Source of the DNA: Clostridioides difficile
GTDB lineage: Bacteria > Bacillota > Clostridia > Peptostreptococcales > Peptostreptococcaceae
DNA: 64,000 nucleotides
Direction: 5' to 3'
Assembly: GCF_001299635.1 (NCBI RefSeq)
Contig: NZ_JRHN01000050.1
Span: 1 to 64,000 of the forward strand
Shown: one piece after another, positions 59,184-64,000 of the stretch
Numbering within the stretch: the first letter of the stretch is position 1
How the letters are laid out: the number at the start of each line of letters is the position of its first letter
The notes under the pieces: generated by a model
Database searches by the model: none
Seen by the model: the letters and a program-made list of their open reading frames with translations, nothing else
What the model was told of the DNA's origin: nothing
Position numbers and translations under genes: made by a program

Positions 59184-59256
59184 TTATTGAAATTAATTAA
59201 ATTATAACATCCTCCTAAAAGAAACTATACCTCAAACACTTTTACCAAAAGAAAAT

Positions 59257-59288
59257 GAGTCAGTATAATTATAAAATTACACTGACTC
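59257..59288 (-). terminator. Terminator of the CD3324-family gene
   Basis: GAGTCAGTATAAT pairs with ATTACACTGACTC (one G-U), U-rich tail on the minus strand. Confidence 0.8.
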
Positions 59289-59296
59289 ACTCTTAA

Positions 59297-59572
59297 CTAT
59301 CTTTTCTTTTTCTCTTGTAATACAATTCTTTGAATGCTTTTCAAAGATAGATAATATTTTTCTGATAAATATTTCAAATCATATCCAACTTGATAATCTT
59401 CGTAAATTTGCATATTTCTAATTGATAACTCCTCACGAGTAGATGTACTACTTCCCCATTCTTTTTTATTATTATATTTTCTAGGAATATATATATATTC
59501 TCCATCTACATATTCTTGTATCAATTTGAGTAATTCCTCTGGTAATATATGTATTGCTTTTTTATAGCTCAT
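59297..59572 (-). CDS. CD3324 family protein (Mor-like helix-turn-helix)
   Basis: 91 aa. N-terminal ILPEELLKLIQEYVDGEYIYIPRK followed by a helix-turn-helix, RNMQIYEDYQVGYDLKYLSEKYYLSLKSIQRI, like the Mor/C phage activators. A DNA-binding role is likely; the target is unknown. ATG after AGGAGAG. A promoter, a 9-aa leader ORF and a large hairpin lie upstream. Confidence 0.85.
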   Translation of the reverse strand: MSYKKAIHILPEELLKLIQEYVDGEYIYIPRKYNNKKEWGSSTSTREELSIRNMQIYEDYQVGYDLKYLSEKYYLSLKSIQRIVLQEKKKR

Positions 59573-59609
59573 TTTTGCTCTCCTATTAAATATTAATTTT
59601 TTATTAGGA

Positions 59610-59663
59610 ATAGCAAAGGGCTATTTATATATTAAATTTTATATTTGCAATAGCCCTTGCTAT
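59610..59663 (-). promoter_or_regulatory. Leader hairpin of the CD3324-family gene
   Basis: ATAGCAAAGGGCTATT (59610-59625) pairs with AATAGCCCTTGCTAT (59649-59663), 15 bp with one bulged A. The arm holds the stop codon of the 9-aa leader ORF. A second weak stem (59582-59590 with 59600-59608, one mismatch) covers part of the gene's ribosome site. Confidence 0.6.
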
Positions 59664-59689
59664 GCAAAAATAAAGATTAAATCAAACAT
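59660..59689 (-). CDS. 9-aa leader peptide upstream of the CD3324-family gene
   Basis: MFDLIFIFA, ATG start, preceded by the strong site AAGGAGGGGTGAG (59695-59707). The IFIF run recalls the stall motif of ErmC-type leader peptides. Its stop codon lies in the large hairpin. Chance cannot be excluded for so short an ORF, but promoter and ribosome site are near-ideal. Confidence 0.45.
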   Translation of the reverse strand: MFDLIFIFA

Positions 59690-59729
59690 AAATTCTCACC
59701 CCTCCTTACATGTCACAACGATACATACA

Positions 59730-59758
59730 AGTCTATCAATAGCATAAATGGTTGTCAA
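59730..59758 (-). promoter_or_regulatory. Promoter of the CD3324-family leader
   Basis: TTGACA (59753-59758), 17 nt, TAGACT (59730-59735) on the minus strand. The transcript would start near 59723, giving a ~150-base leader. Confidence 0.65.
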
Positions 59759-59849
59759 TCATTACAAATTCTTTATTTATATTTTATATTTTTTCTATCT
59801 TTACGACTCATTACACATATAATCAGAATCTTTAATCGATATTAAATCT

Positions 59850-60611
59850 TTATCTTGATGGACTTATTACTGAACAAGGAACTCCAACTATACATTTTCC
59901 ACAAATATCACATCCACCTATATAAGAATACTTAGTTTCATTTAACATGCACATCTCATAACACTGATTTCTATCAAACCCATCTTCTTTTAAGGCTCCT
60001 TTTACACATTTACTTACACACTTTTTGCAACTTTTATTTTGTTTATATAAACAGTATTCTTGTTCTGGTCTTTTAGTTGGTTCTAACTCTAAACTTGTGA
60101 TTATACTTCCTATCCTTCCACAACACCCTTTTTCTGTAATAAGCATATTATTTAATCCAAAGGTTCCCAGACCTGCTATGAATGCGATATGTCTTTGTGA
60201 CCAATCACTAACTAATTTGTTATTATCAAAATTATATGACCCAGGAATAGCATATGAACTAAATCCTATCTTTTCTAGCTCTTCACATAAAAAATTATTC
60301 AAATCTGAAATTAATCTATTAGTTTCTATATATGCTTTTGCCCAAATTTCTGAACATTCAAATCCCCCAATGTTACTATCATTTACACTTTCATCAAAAG
60401 GTATAAAATATGTAATTATAGTTTTACCATCTTTCAGAAAGTCTTTTGGCATTGCATGAGATGTTCCTACAACACTTTTTAATTTCTGAAACATATCATC
60501 TTCAGCAGATGCATAAGCAAATAAAAGTTCTTGCCATTTTGTAGTTATATTATTTGATTTACAATAATCTTTTACAAAGTTATTCATTAATATTTCAATT
60601 TTATTTTTCAT
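59850..60611 (-). CDS. QueG-like 4Fe-4S double-cluster protein
   Basis: 253 aa. N-terminal part resembles epoxyqueuosine reductase (AGLGTFGLNNMLITEKGCCGRIGSI); C-terminal Cys clusters CKKCVSKCVKGAL and CDICGKCIVGVPC bind two Fe-S clusters. Shorter than true QueG (~310-380 aa) and lacking its C-terminal HEAT repeat, so probably another reductase of the family. ATG after GGGGGG. Confidence 0.72.
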   Translation of the reverse strand: MKNKIEILMNNFVKDYCKSNNITTKWQELLFAYASAEDDMFQKLKSVVGTSHAMPKDFLKDGKTIITYFIPFDESVNDSNIGGFECSEIWAKAYIETNRLISDLNNFLCEELEKIGFSSYAIPGSYNFDNNKLVSDWSQRHIAFIAGLGTFGLNNMLITEKGCCGRIGSIITSLELEPTKRPEQEYCLYKQNKSCKKCVSKCVKGALKEDGFDRNQCYEMCMLNETKYSYIGGCDICGKCIVGVPCSVISPSR

Positions 60612-60710
60612 AATATCCCCCCTAGACAATTTTATCTTTCAAGTTTAATGTTATTATTTTATATTATATAATAGTACTTTCCATTATGCTTATCAATTAA
60701 TATTAAGAAA

Positions 60711-60748
60711 GCTTCTAATATCCATAAGATACTAGAAGCCTTTTTTTA
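60711..60748. terminator. Terminator after bclA3
   Basis: AGCTTCTA/TAGAAGC stem. The better U-tract is on the plus strand; the bclA3 side has only UUUCUUAAU, so efficiency for bclA3 is unclear. Confidence 0.55.
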
Positions 60749-60758
60749 ATTGTCTAAT

Positions 60759-63104
<2,346 letters not shown>

Positions 63105-63133
63105 CTAATATATTTGAGCTTTTAAGCTCTTTA

Positions 63134-63164
63134 TATAATATGTCAAAATTAGTATTATTGTGAC
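63134..63164 (-). promoter_or_regulatory. Sigma-K-like promoter of bclA3
   Basis: CATATTATA (63134-63142) fits the sigma-K -10 CATAnnnTA; CAC (63160-63162) lies 17 bases upstream as -35. This fits late mother-cell expression. It overlaps the 3' end region of sgtA. Confidence 0.6.
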
Positions 63165-63171
63165 TTATCAA

Positions 63172-64000
63172 TTATTTTTTAAGTTTACTAAAATAGGTTT
63201 CATTATGCAAAATAGCGCTATCATTAGGTTTGATTTCTTTTGCTTTTTCATGATAATAAATAGCTTTATCTACTTCTCCTAATCTGTCATAACAAACACT
63301 CAATTGTATATATGGTATATATCCATAACAATCATTTGATTTAAATCCTCCATTAATATCATCTTTATCTCTTGTTAATGCTATCTTATACCAAAAAGCA
63401 GACTCTTTATATTTTTGTCTATCAAACATATGCTTTCCTACATCACAGCAAACTTCTGCTCTTGGCTCATCAAATTCAAAACTTCTAAATAAAGAATATA
63501 AGGCATTTTTTTCATCATTAATTAAGTAATAACATGTGGCTAAATCTCTGCAAGCACTGATACAATCCTCAATCCAACCTCTAGTTGAGTCTAAAAACTT
63601 AGTAAAACCTGCTATTGCTTCCTCATACCTCGCATTATAATAAAGTTCTCTTGAGTAATAAAATTGATGTCTTGGCTCTAATACTTTACCTTCTGAAATC
63701 ATTTTTTCAAATATTCTAAGATTTCTTAGAGGGTCCTGTCTGTGTAGTTTTTTATGAGATATTGCAATGTCAGAATAAAATAGTTTTCCAACAAGAGGTA
63801 TTACTTCGTGAATAGGGTCAACCCATCTGTAATTAGAACTTCTCTTAAATAATCGTTCTCTATAATATGATAAAGTTGGTTTACCATTTTCATCAAAAGA
63901 AACATTGTATTTTGCCATTACAATATCAATAGAAGTATCTAAGTTTTCCTTAATTTTTAATAAATTTTTTCTATCATCTTCTAAAATTATGTCATCTGCA
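63172..64000 (-). CDS. sgtA: Glycosyltransferase SgtA, 3' part (gene continues past the window)
   Basis: About 275 C-terminal codons. The reading frame stays open to the window edge; the edge residues ADDIILEDDR belong to a GT-A (family 2) domain. The following part has RLFKRSSNYRWVDPIHEVI and then TPR-like repeats to the end (ETRIAL-like helices, ...DKAIYYHEKAKEIKPND). In C. difficile this enzyme glycosylates BclA3. Any internal Met near 63918 is not the real start. Confidence 0.85.
   Translation of the reverse strand, partial: ADDIILEDDRKNLLKIKENLDTSIDIVMAKYNVSFDENGKPTLSYYRERLFKRSSNYRWVDPIHEVIPLVGKLFYSDIAISHKKLHRQDPLRNLRIFEKMISEGKVLEPRHQFYYSRELYYNARYEEAIAGFTKFLDSTRGWIEDCISACRDLATCYYLINDEKNALYSLFRSFEFDEPRAEVCCDVGKHMFDRQKYKESAFWYKIALTRDKDDINGGFKSNDCYGYIPYIQLSVCYDRLGEVDKAIYYHEKAKEIKPNDSAILHNETYFSKLKK

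Noticed and set aside
59850-60611. Epoxyqueuosine reductase QueG proper
   Set aside because: The protein is too short and lacks the C-terminal HEAT-like repeat, so only family-level similarity is claimed.

Overview
The window is AT-rich, low-GC Firmicute chromosome. I read it as Clostridioides difficile, because it carries an ordered set of genes known from that species: the 4-hydroxyproline dehydratase HypD with proC, a secondary type IV pilus cluster, the FMN-riboswitch/RibZ pair, a formate dehydrogenase-[FeFe]-hydrogenase operon, a CD3324-family protein, and the exosporium collagen-like protein BclA3 beside the glycosyltransferase SgtA. The species call and the 630-style locus comparisons come from memory, not from a search. 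No tRNA, rRNA, insertion sequence or CRISPR array was seen.

Layout, 1-25 kb. A structured RNA of unknown family (185-329, minus) lies next to pstS, which has PhoP-type boxes. Then come pepF, an MgtC-like membrane protein, a Spo0E-like peptide, a Gx-family membrane protein and a Fur-boxed feoA-feoB operon on the plus strand. A seven-domain c-di-GMP protein, proC, hypD with its activase, htrA, pgi, a PhoP-boxed Na/Pi cotransporter, an FAD oxidoreductase, two small hypotheticals and a SEC-C protein follow on the minus strand.

25-46 kb. A seven-gene type IV pilus cluster (DUF881-pilB-pilC-pilA-pilM-pilN-pilO) is followed by a double P-loop ATPase, then the FMN riboswitch and ribZ. The proteostasis block tig-clpP-clpX-lon-engB is interrupted by a divergent pair of half-size chromate-transporter genes. 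A phosphoesterase, an RNase PH-RdgB fusion and ligA complete the block.

46-64 kb. A 2-hydroxyacid dehydrogenase, a DUF3783 protein and an MFS transporter precede the minus-strand operon fdhF-fdhD-(56-aa Cys protein)-hydN1-hydA-hydN2. That operon has the gene set of a hydrogen-dependent CO2 reductase, and fdhF contains an in-frame UGA (selenocysteine) with a SECIS-like hairpin. Next are a flippase-like membrane protein, an orphan response regulator and a DUF3786 protein. Two small genes (DUF1062 and CD3324 family) each have a short, well-initiated leader ORF running into a hairpin, which is the most unusual regulatory structure in the window. A QueG-like Fe-S protein, bclA3 with a sigma-K-like promoter, and the 3' part of sgtA close the window.

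Shared themes are anaerobic Stickland/hydrogen metabolism (HypD, ProC, FdhF, HydA), metal, phosphate and vitamin uptake under visible cis-control (Fur, PhoP, FMN), surface structures and spore coat (T4P, BclA3), and general proteostasis.
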